Assembly (NCBI GenBank): GCA_041175045.1
Contig: JBEDFR010000130.1
Coordinates: forward strand, 1-6,082
DNA: 6,082 nt
Direction: 5' to 3'
Source: UBA5078 sp041175045
GTDB lineage: Bacteria; Pseudomonadota; Gammaproteobacteria; Pseudomonadales; Pseudohongiellaceae
The position numbers and the translations under genes are program-made. Numbering within the stretch: position 1 is the stretch's first letter; every line of letters starts with the position of its first letter. Positions 1 to 6,082 of the stretch are shown here, piece after piece. The notes below the pieces were generated by a model, which was not told the DNA's origin, ran no database searches, and saw only the letters and a program-made list of their open reading frames with translations.

Positions 1-35
1 CGCGAACGATGCCAATCGGATGGCACAAGAAGAGG

Positions 36-172
36 CCCCGGGCGGCGGGTACCGCGTTCAGCGACATAAGAGACCCGCACCGAGTGAGCCAGGAGACCGA
101 GGCTCCTGGCGATGCGAGGGCCCCCGGGAGGGGTGCGGGTCAGTCGCAGAACGCGGTGCCCGCCGCCTGGGG
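36..172. other. Large nested inverted repeat / multi-stem structure inside copy 1
   Basis: Bases 36-65 are the reverse complement of 143-172 at 27 of 30 positions, and two of the three mismatches could be G:U pairs in RNA. Inside this lies a second perfect 10-bp inverted repeat, 72-81 (GACCCGCACC) with 132-141. Inside that is a perfect 8-bp hairpin, 88-95 (GCCAGGAG) with 103-110, with a 7-base loop. An alternative perfect 10-bp pairing, 161-170 with 185-194, competes with the outer stem because it uses part of the same right arm. There is no T-run after any stem, so this is not an ordinary intrinsic terminator. It could be a structured RNA, a MITE-like insertion or the interior of a larger REPIN. 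The pairing is visible directly; any function is inference. Confidence 0.7.
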
Positions 173-199
173 CCGGGTCGAAGACCAGGCGGCGAACCG

Positions 200-224
200 G
201 ATCGCGGGCAGGGCCCGCTCCCAC
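200..224 (-). repeat. REP palindrome with GTGG head (right half of copy 1)
   Basis: On the minus strand the head GTGG (224-221) is followed by a perfect 6-bp hairpin, GCGGGC (218-213) and GCCCGC (209-204), with a 3-base loop, then the tail GATCC (204-200). This is the layout of extragenic palindromes mobilised by RAYT transposases (Y1 HUH family). No RAYT gene is in this window. It starts 18 bases after the phosphatase stop codon and may block 3' exonucleases on that transcript, as known for E. coli REPs. Confidence 0.75.
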
Positions 225-242
225 AGGCCAGGTCCCACAGGC
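215..242 (-). repeat. 14-bp tandem duplication of the REP head
   Basis: Directly after the phosphatase stop codon, the minus strand reads GCCTGTGGGACCTG (242-229) and then GCCTGTGGGAGCGG (228-215), identical at 12 of 14 positions. The second unit is the true start of the REP palindrome. The first has the same head but no matching stem arm, so it looks like a decayed or partially duplicated REP end. Confidence 0.55.
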
Positions 243-1778
243 TCAGCGCAACTCCAGCGCCTCCGCCATGATGTGGTAAATGACATTCTGTTCCAGTGTG
301 CCGCTGAAATAGTGCGCCTTGGGCCCCGAGGCGTAGATCGCCACATCCTCCCCCGCGTGCGTCTCGTTCAGCATCAGCACCGCGCTCTCCTGCACATAGT
401 CCGGCGCCGTCGTCGCCACCGCACTCAGGTCCGGACGTGCCTTGTCGCCCGTGAACTGCGCCTCGCGGTACTGACCGTCCTCGCCCGTGAACTCATGGCG
501 GTCGCCATCACCCACATAGCCCGGCCCGTTGGCATAGCCCAGCGTGGTGTAGGGCAGGCCCATGGCATCCTTCATCGGGCCGGCCTCGGTGGCCGCCAGA
601 CCCAGGATCGGATTGCCGCGCATGGGGTAGCCCGCCAGCGTGAACACATGGCTGTGATCGGCGGTGACGATGATCAGCGTGTCCTCCTCGCTGCTCAGCT
701 CCCGCGCCACGGCCACCGCTTCCGACAGGGAGATGGTGTCGGTCAGCGCGCGATAGGCATTGCCGGCGTGGTGGGCGTGGTCGATGCGGCCGGCTTCCAC
801 CATCAGGTAGTAGCCGTTGGCGTTCTGCTGCAGCAGTTCAATGGCTGTGCGAGTCATCTCGGCCAGGCTGGGTTCGCCGGCGCCGTCCTGCGCGCGGTCG
901 GCCTCGTACTTCATGTGCGAGGGCTCGAACAGGCCCAGCACCGGGCCGACAGCGCGGGTGTCCAGCGCCTCGAACTGTGCCAGGTTCCACACATAGCGCG
1001 CGCCGGCTTGCGCCAGCCATTCCTGGGTGAGGTCGCGACTGTCGGTGCGCTTGCCGGTCAGCGCGGGGTACTCCGGGTCCTGGCTCTGCGTGGGCAGGAA
1101 GAAGCTGCGGCCACCCCCCAGCACCACGTCCACGCCATCGCCGTGGGGGAACTCCAGCAATTGCCGCGCAATGTCCTTCACGGTGGCGCCGGCGGGCAAT
1201 GCAGCATCGCCTTCCCAGTCGCGATTGCCGATGTGCGCGTAATTGGCCGCCGGCGTGGCGTGGGTGATGCGGGCGGTGGACACCAGACCGGTGGCCATGC
1301 CGCGCTGCTCTGCCTGTTCCAGAATGGTCGTCACACTGTTGGCGGCGATGACACTGGCATCGGCTTCGTTGCGAGCCACTACGGGCGTCACCGACAGTGC
1401 GCCGTCATTGGCCTTGATGCCGGTCACCATGGCGGTGGCGGTGGGGGCGGAATCGGAAGTCTGCTGATTGGCACTGGCCGTGACGGAGTGCGCCAGGTAC
1501 GGCAGCGTCTCGAAATGCAGGCGATTGCCTTCGCCGTCGACCTGGCGCTGTTGCCCTTCCAGGATGCGTGCGGCGGTGACGGTGGACACGCCCATGCCGT
1601 CGCCCACGAAAAGAATGACATTGCGCGCCTTGCCGTTGTTCGGCGTGCGGGCGCGGGCCGCTTCCAGGGCCTGACGGCCTTGTTCGTACCAGCCGGCAGC
1701 ATCGGTGGGCTGAGCAAATGCAGGAGTGCAGCAGACAAGCAACAGGGGCAAGGCAAGGCAGGAGAGGACGCGGAACAT
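243..1778 (-). CDS. Exported alkaline phosphatase, PhoA superfamily, His/His active-site type
   Basis: This 511-residue enzyme should hydrolyse phosphate monoesters in the periplasm or outside the cell. Residues 1-22 form a Sec signal peptide (hydrophobic CLALPLLLV, then AFA before Q23); there is no lipobox. By alignment to E. coli PhoA by eye, the metal ligands are D60, E328, D333, H337, D374, H375 and H474. The nucleophile is S110 in TSDSAPTATAMVTG, and the phosphate-binding Arg is R186. H173 (STARITHATPAA) and H334 (GRIDHAHHAGN) replace E. coli D153 and K328, as in animal alkaline phosphatases, which typically have high turnover, an alkaline optimum and strong Mg dependence. The mature part has no cysteine, so it lacks the PhoA disulfides. 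The start at 1778 was chosen because it puts the signal peptide at the N-terminus; no good Shine-Dalgarno is visible, and in-frame GTG (1787) or TTG (1784) are possible. All key residues are present and the protein appears intact. Confidence 0.95.
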   Translation of the reverse strand: MFRVLSCLALPLLLVCCTPAFAQPTDAAGWYEQGRQALEAARARTPNNGKARNVILFVGDGMGVSTVTAARILEGQQRQVDGEGNRLHFETLPYLAHSVTASANQQTSDSAPTATAMVTGIKANDGALSVTPVVARNEADASVIAANSVTTILEQAEQRGMATGLVSTARITHATPAANYAHIGNRDWEGDAALPAGATVKDIARQLLEFPHGDGVDVVLGGGRSFFLPTQSQDPEYPALTGKRTDSRDLTQEWLAQAGARYVWNLAQFEALDTRAVGPVLGLFEPSHMKYEADRAQDGAGEPSLAEMTRTAIELLQQNANGYYLMVEAGRIDHAHHAGNAYRALTDTISLSEAVAVARELSSEEDTLIIVTADHSHVFTLAGYPMRGNPILGLAATEAGPMKDAMGLPYTTLGYANGPGYVGDGDRHEFTGEDGQYREAQFTGDKARPDLSAVATTAPDYVQESAVLMLNETHAGEDVAIYASGPKAHYFSGTLEQNVIYHIMAEALELR

Positions 1779-1866
1779 GGACAACACCCGGCGACAGTCG
1801 GTGGAAAACTGCACTGTAGCCGGGGTGTGTGACAGGGCTGTGAAGCGGGCTCCCAGGAACAGGTCG

Positions 1867-1888
1867 GTGGGAGCTTGCTTGCAAGCGA
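1867..1888 (+). repeat. REP palindrome with GTGG head (left half of copy 2)
   Basis: GTGG (1867-1870) is followed by GA and then the stem GCTTGC (1873-1878), a TT loop, and GCAAGC (1881-1886), which is a perfect 6-bp inverted repeat. The head and the GCGA tail resemble the right REP, but the stem sequence is different (GCTTGC against GCGGGC). Confidence 0.7.
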
Positions 1889-1935
1889 ACAGTGCCAATC
1901 GAATGGCACAAGAAGAGGCCCCGGGCGGCGGATCG

Positions 1936-1960
1936 GATCGCGGGCAGGGCCCGCTCCTAC
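1936..1960 (-). repeat. REP palindrome with GTAG head (right half of copy 2)
   Basis: On the minus strand GTAG (1960-1957) is followed by a perfect 6-bp hairpin, GCGGGC (1954-1949) and GCCCGC (1945-1940), with a CCT loop, then the tail GATCC (1940-1936). It is the same REP as at 200-224 with one head change (GTAG against GTGG). It begins three bases after the TAA stop codon of the DUF5916 gene, so it will be transcribed as that gene's 3' UTR. Confidence 0.8.
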
Positions 1961-1963
1961 GGC

Positions 1964-4246
1964 TTAGGGTTGGAACATGTACGAGAACTTCACGAAGATC
2001 TGGTCGCCGTCCTTCTTCAAGTCGTTGGTGACCACCACCTCACGCTCGTCTTCCACCTCGATAATCTCGAAGTTGCTCTGGTTGCTGTTGTAGCCCACGT
2101 AGAGCGCCGACCACGGGTTGATCACGTAGCGCAGCAGGATGTCGAAGTTCAGGTTCTTGTCGTCCACCAGGCGCGTGTTCGGGCCGGCGTCGGTGTTCTC
2201 GTACTGCGTGATGAAACGCAGCGACATCTCGCGCGTGAACTGATAGTTCCAGCTGCTGCGGAAGATCTCGTTGGTGAACACCTTGCCGCCGCGGCCGTCC
2301 AGCTCCGTGGTGACATAGGAGTTGTCCACGCGCAGACGCTCGATCGGGCGCCACAGCACGCTCACATCCAGACGCTGGGTGTCGGCCACCGAGGGCAGTG
2401 TGCCGCGACGCGGCACCAGGTTCAGCGCGCTGCCGTTGCGGTAGCTCACGTCGAAGGTCAGCGTGGAGAGTGCGGTGTTGCGGTAACGCGCGTTCAAATT
2501 GTCGTAGCGGTAGGCCACCGGGCGGGTCAGGCCCGCGAAGTCGATGGGACGCAGCACTTCGGTCACGTCCTGCGCGCCCAGGGTGATGCGGCTGGTGGCG
2601 AAGACCCAGTTCAAGCTCGGCGACACTTCGGAGTACACCTTGGTACCGTCCTTGTCGTCCTGATACACGAACATGGCCCCTGGCGCCCAGTTGTTCAGCG
2701 AGGAATTCTCGGGATAGAACTGGTAGTCATTGCGCCAGTGAATGCCGGAGATGTCGGACTTGAAGAAGCGGTTCTGGAAGCCCAGCTGGGTGCGGAAGTC
2801 GGCGTCGGTGTCCACAAAGTGGAAGTGGGTGTTGTAGCCACGACCCACGCGGTCCACGCGGATATTGCGCTGGATGCCGGTGAGTTCCGCCCCGCCGAAG
2901 GTGGGCTCGGTGTCGGTGCCGATGAATTCCAGGTTGGTCACCCAGTTGGTGTTGATGCGGAACTTGCCGTCCACGCTCAGCACGCGGTTGTAGCCCTCGG
3001 CCAGTTCACGGTCGGTGAGCAGCATGCCGATGCGGTCCTGACCCTGCAGGTCGCGGTAGGCGCGCACCACGCCGATGGTGGCTTTCTCGCCCCTGAGTGG
3101 GTCGGTCGCAGCACGGTTCAGTCCCGGTGCCTCGTCGTTGATCAGGATGGTGCCGAAGCCCCAGGGGCCGGAGCGGCCGGTGAAGCGCATGCCCATTTCC
3201 GGGTCGACGATGCGGCGCGTGAACAGCAGGATCGAGTCGGTGGCGAAGAAGTCGGCGTTCTCCACGAAGAACGGGCGGCGCTCCGGGTACTGCACTTCGA
3301 AACGCTCGTTCACCGTCACCTGGGGTTCGTCGGATTCCACCTGGCTGAAGTCGGGGTTCAGGGTCAGGTCCAGCACCCAGGAGTCGTTGAACACGAACTT
3401 GGCGTCCACGCCCACGTCGTATTCCTTGTCGCTGGCCATGAGCGGGCCGCCGGGAGCGCGCAGGTCCAGCGCTTCCACGTCACGGGCGAACACGAAGGGG
3501 ATGATCTGGGTGTTGCTGCCGGGCTCCACGTTGCGAATGCCGGTGAGCAGGGCGGTCTGGTTCAGACGGCCGTCGATGGCGATGGAGTAGGGCGGCCAGA
3601 AGCTTTCCTCGCTCAGACGCGGAATCTGGCGGCTGGCCTGCACGCGCCACACCTGGTCCTGCACGGCCGGGAAACGCAGGCCACGCAGCGGCACGCGGAT
3701 GCGCACCATGTAGCCCTGCTCGTTCACTTCGCCGTCGCTGTCCCACACGGCTTCCCAGGTGGTGTCGAAACCGGCGCGGTTGGAGAAACCCTCCGTCCAG
3801 CGCGCGTCCCACTGCACGCCCAGGGGCGTGACGCGGAAGGTGTAGGCGGTGCGCTGATCGTTGAAGGTGTCGATGGTCAGCTCGACGGTGTCGTCGCCGC
3901 TGATGTTCTCGCGCGAGGCAAGGTTGGCGCGGATCTGGGAAGGATCGGTATCGAACGCCAGGAACACGGCATAGAGCGCGCGCTGGTCATAGCCCAGATA
4001 CACCTCGGTGCGCTGGGACGCGGGCGCCCCGTCGGTGGGCTCGCGCTGGACAAAATTTTCCATCTTCGCCATCTGCCGGGCCAGCGCGGTGCTCGGGCTC
4101 ATGCCGGCGAAATCGCTCAGTTCAGGTTCCTGGTTCAGAAGGGGGATGGACAGGCTGGGGGCTGCGTCGGCTGCATAGCTGGCTGCGGGCATGGCGAAAG
4201 CGAGCAGGCAGGCGAGCAGGCCGGGCAGGAATCGGATAACAGGCAT
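1964..4246 (-). CDS. Secreted/outer-membrane protein, CBM9-like domain plus DUF5916
   Basis: This 760-residue protein belongs to a family of unknown function, usually annotated 'carbohydrate binding family 9 domain-containing' or 'DUF5916'. Residues 1-25 are a Sec signal peptide (LPGLLACLLAFAMP, cleavage after SYA). Residues of roughly 75-225 match the CBM9-like beta-sandwich (RTEVYLGYDQRALYAVFLAF; SGDDTVELTIDTFNDQRTAY; TPLGVQWDA). The DUF5916 part follows from about 245, with its hallmark at 298-334 (NPDFSQVESDEPQV, then YPERRPFFVENADFF). The C-terminal half has many alternating-hydrophobicity strands rich in Tyr/Trp/Arg and ends in IFVKFSYMFQP, which suggests an outer-membrane beta-barrel; the last residue is Pro, not the usual aromatic. 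Sugar binding and barrel location are inference. The start at 4246 is supported by a Shine-Dalgarno six bases upstream and by the signal peptide; an upstream in-frame ATG at 4357 would bury both. Length and motifs suggest an intact gene. Confidence 0.92.
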   Translation of the reverse strand: MPVIRFLPGLLACLLAFAMPAASYAADAAPSLSIPLLNQEPELSDFAGMSPSTALARQMAKMENFVQREPTDGAPASQRTEVYLGYDQRALYAVFLAFDTDPSQIRANLASRENISGDDTVELTIDTFNDQRTAYTFRVTPLGVQWDARWTEGFSNRAGFDTTWEAVWDSDGEVNEQGYMVRIRVPLRGLRFPAVQDQVWRVQASRQIPRLSEESFWPPYSIAIDGRLNQTALLTGIRNVEPGSNTQIIPFVFARDVEALDLRAPGGPLMASDKEYDVGVDAKFVFNDSWVLDLTLNPDFSQVESDEPQVTVNERFEVQYPERRPFFVENADFFATDSILLFTRRIVDPEMGMRFTGRSGPWGFGTILINDEAPGLNRAATDPLRGEKATIGVVRAYRDLQGQDRIGMLLTDRELAEGYNRVLSVDGKFRINTNWVTNLEFIGTDTEPTFGGAELTGIQRNIRVDRVGRGYNTHFHFVDTDADFRTQLGFQNRFFKSDISGIHWRNDYQFYPENSSLNNWAPGAMFVYQDDKDGTKVYSEVSPSLNWVFATSRITLGAQDVTEVLRPIDFAGLTRPVAYRYDNLNARYRNTALSTLTFDVSYRNGSALNLVPRRGTLPSVADTQRLDVSVLWRPIERLRVDNSYVTTELDGRGGKVFTNEIFRSSWNYQFTREMSLRFITQYENTDAGPNTRLVDDKNLNFDILLRYVINPWSALYVGYNSNQSNFEIIEVEDEREVVVTNDLKKDGDQIFVKFSYMFQP

Positions 4247-4252
4247 TGCGTT

Positions 4253-4258
4253 CTCTCC
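4253..4258 (-). promoter_or_regulatory. Ribosome binding site of the DUF5916 gene
   Basis: GGAGAG on the minus strand sits six bases upstream of the ATG at 4246-4244. It decides the start in favour of the shorter form with an N-terminal signal peptide. Confidence 0.75.
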
Positions 4259-4380
4259 ACCGGGGATTGCTGTGTTTTTATGTGGCCGGGGGCTTGGTTG
4301 CCCCTCTGAATGGTCGGGCGGCAAGTTAGCATGAAAGGATCGTGCAAACAGCCACAAATTGTCACTCGGGCCAGGCCGCC

Positions 4381-6082
4381 TCAGGGCGCGGCAGGGGTCT
4401 GCAGCAGGGGATTGCCGAACTGCGCGCGGTAGCGCTGGCCGATCAGCGCGGCACCGATGTTGTTGAGGTGGCTCTCGTCGCGGTACAGCGGCGTGCCATC
4501 GAGCGTGGTCTGGCAGCGGGCCTCGTCACACAGCACGGCGGCCGGGTTGATCCACTGCAGCTGCGGGAAGCGCTGCTGTGCCGTGGCCTTGAAGCGTTCG
4601 AACGCGGCCCCGCGCTCGCGCACCACGGCGGCGTCGATGCTGCAGTCTTCCATGTTCTTGAGCAGGCAGTGGGCATAGGTGGCCGAGGGCAGCTCGGGCA
4701 CATCTTCCAGCATCACCACGCGATGGTTCTGCTCCAGCAGCCATTGAATGGCGTCGAGGAAATAGCCCTCGAAGGCCGGGTTTTCGAGATAGGCGTTCCA
4801 CCACGCGCCCATGTAAACCGTCATGGGCCGCTGGCGCAGCCAGGTCTGCAGCGCGGTGTTGCGGTCGATCTTCTCCTGATTGCCGTCGAAGGCCGCGGCC
4901 GTCTGATCGGCGCGCACGAAGGGATTGGAAGCCCGCGTCACCAGCAGCAGGGACTCGCCCGCTTCGGCCAGGAACTCATCCATGAAGCCGATCAGGTGGA
5001 TGGCGTGGGAATCCCCGATCAGCACACTGCTCGGCCCGCTGGCCGGGGTGGGGGCGCCGAACAGGCAGGCCTCGCTCTGATCGAAGGCGTATTCCTCGCC
5101 CTTGAAGCAGGGCTCGTGGAGGTCGGCGGCATTGTGCTGGGCGATGATGCGGTAGAGCTCGCGACGCTCGGGCGCGATGCGGAAACTGAGGTCGTCCGCC
5201 AGGCGGATGGTGGACTGCACCACCCACAGCGCCAGCGCGGGCAGCAGCAACAGCCGCACGGCGCACTGTTGCAGGTTCCAGGGCCGATAACGCCAGCGCT
5301 GCTCGACGAAGTGGAAGGTGAGCCAGGACAGGCCGAGCGCCGCGGCGAACATCCCCAGGCGCAGGGGCCAGGTGATCTCGATGAGCTGGTAGTGCAGCAG
5401 GGCCACGGGCGGCCAGTGCCACAGATACAGCGAATACGACAGCCCTCCCAGCAGCACCAGCGGGCGCAGACTCAGCAGACGCGCCACGGCGGTGTCAGCG
5501 TGATGCATGCCGGCCAGCAGGATCATGGCGCTGCCGGCGGTGGGCCACAGGGCGTTGTAGCCAGGGAAGTGGGCGTCGGCGTCCAGCAGCAGGGAGGTGG
5601 CCAGGATCAGCAGCAGTCCGGCCAGGGCAAGCGTCTGCGCCTGCAGGCGGCTCAGGGCGGCGGCCCGGGCGCCGTACAGCGCCACGCCGGCCCCCAGCAG
5701 CAGCTCGAAGGTGCGGGCCGGCAGCAGGTAGTACGCCGCGGCGCGGGCGCTATCGGCCAGCAGCACGGACAGCCCGAAGCAGGCCGTCCACAGCAGCACG
5801 AAGGCCCATAGCGCGGGCCGCCCGGCGGACAGCTTCCACAGGCCCAGCAGCAGCGCGGGCCACAGCAGGTAGAACTGCTCCTCCACCGCCAGCGACCAGG
5901 TGTGCAGCAGGGTCAGCGTCTGCGCCTCGGGCGCGAAATACTGACTCAGCTCGCCGTGGTAATACAGGTTGCTCACGCCCAGCAGCGAGGCCAGGGCGCT
6001 CTTGGCGAAGAGGTAGTAATCGTCGTCGAGGTAGAACGGCGAGATCAGCAGCAGGCTGCCAGTGCATACCACCAGATAGGCG
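4381..6082 (-). CDS. AT3-SGNH O-acyltransferase (OafA-like), N-terminus missing
   Basis: This inner-membrane protein should transfer acyl groups, usually acetyl, onto a surface glycan such as O-antigen, exopolysaccharide or peptidoglycan; the acceptor cannot be told. The frame is open to the window edge, and the usual first membrane helices with the R/K-X10-H motif lie beyond it. Numbering from the codon at 6072, the AT3 signature LLHTWSLAVEEQFYLLWP spans 55-72, PARTFELLLGAG 118-129, LSYSLYLWHWPP 211-222 and FHFVEQRWRYRP 253-264. About nine hydrophobic helices are visible, the last near 272-288. The rest is a periplasmic SGNH hydrolase-like domain: GDSH with nucleophile S355, and D532/H535 in RDESHLNNIGA. 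Six cysteines there (322, 336, 469, 477, 515, 520) could form disulfides. The GTG at 6072 is not the real start. The 134 bases to the next gene argue against translational coupling. Confidence 0.93.
   Translation of the reverse strand, partial: AYLVVCTGSLLLISPFYLDDDYYLFAKSALASLLGVSNLYYHGELSQYFAPEAQTLTLLHTWSLAVEEQFYLLWPALLLGLWKLSAGRPALWAFVLLWTACFGLSVLLADSARAAAYYLLPARTFELLLGAGVALYGARAAALSRLQAQTLALAGLLLILATSLLLDADAHFPGYNALWPTAGSAMILLAGMHHADTAVARLLSLRPLVLLGGLSYSLYLWHWPPVALLHYQLIEITWPLRLGMFAAALGLSWLTFHFVEQRWRYRPWNLQQCAVRLLLLPALALWVVQSTIRLADDLSFRIAPERRELYRIIAQHNAADLHEPCFKGEEYAFDQSEACLFGAPTPASGPSSVLIGDSHAIHLIGFMDEFLAEAGESLLLVTRASNPFVRADQTAAAFDGNQEKIDRNTALQTWLRQRPMTVYMGAWWNAYLENPAFEGYFLDAIQWLLEQNHRVVMLEDVPELPSATYAHCLLKNMEDCSIDAAVVRERGAAFERFKATAQQRFPQLQWINPAAVLCDEARCQTTLDGTPLYRDESHLNNIGAALIGQRYRAQFGNPLLQTPAAP

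Larger units (their letters stand above)
1..224. repeat. Expanded REPIN-like element, copy 1 (left end cut by window edge)
   Basis: This non-coding element lies immediately 3' of the alkaline phosphatase gene. Bases 2-47 match 1885-1930 at 43 of 46 positions, and bases 195-224 match 1931-1960 at 27 of 30, so it is a second copy of the element at 1867-1960. Between these conserved ends it holds 147 extra bases (48-194) that are absent from the other copy and form a nested stem-loop. A small hairpin is formed by TGCCA (10-14) and TGGCA (21-25). The right end is a REP palindrome on the minus strand. By analogy with the other copy, a plus-strand REP should lie just left of base 1, outside the window. 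No open reading frame here looks like a real gene. Confidence 0.75.
1867..1960. repeat. REPIN-like element, copy 2 (short form)
   Basis: Two REP palindromes face each other across a spacer of about 50 bases, the architecture of a REPIN. The left REP is on the plus strand (1867-1888) and the right REP on the minus strand (1936-1960). The spacer contains a perfect 6-bp hairpin, GTGCCA (1892-1897) and TGGCAC (1904-1909), then a purine-rich stretch AAGAAGAGG and a C/G-rich block. The element fills most of the gap between the DUF5916 stop codon and the alkaline phosphatase gene, ending three bases from the stop codon. It lacks the 147-base interior of the copy at 1-224. Confidence 0.8.

Noticed and set aside
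1726..1778. Lipoprotein signal in the alkaline phosphatase (LLLVCC)
   Set aside because: The residues before either cysteine do not fit a lipobox (Val or Cys at -1), whereas AFA before Q23 is a good signal peptidase I site.
9..1832. 607-residue plus-strand ORF opposite the alkaline phosphatase
   Set aside because: It is an antisense shadow in high-G+C DNA: low-complexity His/Arg/Gly/Ala-rich product, no recognisable domain, and it overlaps a gene with complete catalytic motifs.
1779..1866. Possible Pho box upstream of the alkaline phosphatase
   Set aside because: One CTGTCA half-site is visible, but the other CTGT occurrences are not at the required 11-base spacing.
1778..1898. Longer alkaline phosphatase starting at 1898
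   Set aside because: That start lies inside the REPIN hairpin and would place 40 residues of repeat-derived, non-signal sequence before the signal peptide.
9..1930. Two plus-strand ORFs that begin with nearly the same peptide (MPIGWHKKRPRAA and MPIEWHKKRPRAA)
   Set aside because: The shared N-termini come from the repeated element at 2-47 and 1885-1930, not from related proteins.
4288..4304. GGGGC/GCCCC hairpin between the acyltransferase and DUF5916 genes, as a terminator
   Set aside because: The stem is only 5 bp with a 6-base loop and is not followed by a T-run on either strand, so it is too weak to call.
1892..4309. 805-residue plus-strand ORF opposite the DUF5916 gene
   Set aside because: Antisense shadow. 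Its product is His/Val/Gly-rich without domains, while the minus strand encodes a signal peptide and family hallmarks.
4305..4380. Sigma-70 promoter for the DUF5916 gene (minus-strand TTGCAC at 4347-4342, TAACTT nearby)
   Set aside because: The spacing is about 13 bases and the -10 match is poor; no other pair with 16-18 base spacing is convincing.
4342..5811. 489-residue plus-strand ORF opposite the acyltransferase
   Set aside because: Antisense shadow with a Gln/Gly/His-rich product, opposite clear AT3 and SGNH motifs.

Overview
The window looks like chromosome of a high-G+C gammaproteobacterium. The evidence is the strongly G/C-biased third codon positions, Sec-type Gram-negative envelope proteins, and REP-type palindromes with GTGG/GTAG heads, as seen in Pseudomonas, Xanthomonas/Lysobacter and related marine genera. 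The genus cannot be fixed from the sequence alone. No phage, plasmid, CRISPR, tRNA or rRNA sequence is visible.

Three genes lie on the minus strand, read from high to low coordinates. (1) 6082-4381 is an O-acyltransferase: an AT3 membrane domain fused to a periplasmic SGNH domain, with its N-terminus cut off by the window edge. (2) 4246-1964 is a secreted or outer-membrane protein of the CBM9-like/DUF5916 family, 760 residues, function unknown. (3) 1778-243 is an exported alkaline phosphatase of 511 residues whose active site has the His/His arrangement of animal enzymes, unlike the Asp/Lys arrangement of E. coli PhoA. All three products are envelope or periplasmic. The gaps (134 and 185 bp) argue against one tight operon, and no promoter could be assigned with confidence. 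The long plus-strand ORFs opposite each gene are antisense shadows.

The most interesting non-coding content is a pair of related REPIN-like elements, one just after the stop codon of the DUF5916 gene (1867-1960) and one just after the stop codon of the phosphatase (about 1-224, left end cut off). They share about 46 bp of left and 30 bp of right sequence. The copy at 1-224 carries about 147 extra bases that fold into a large nested stem-loop (36-172), part of which could instead pair with a second partner (161-170 with 185-194). This expanded element is the best candidate for something not previously described. A previously undescribed multi-gene system is not evident here.
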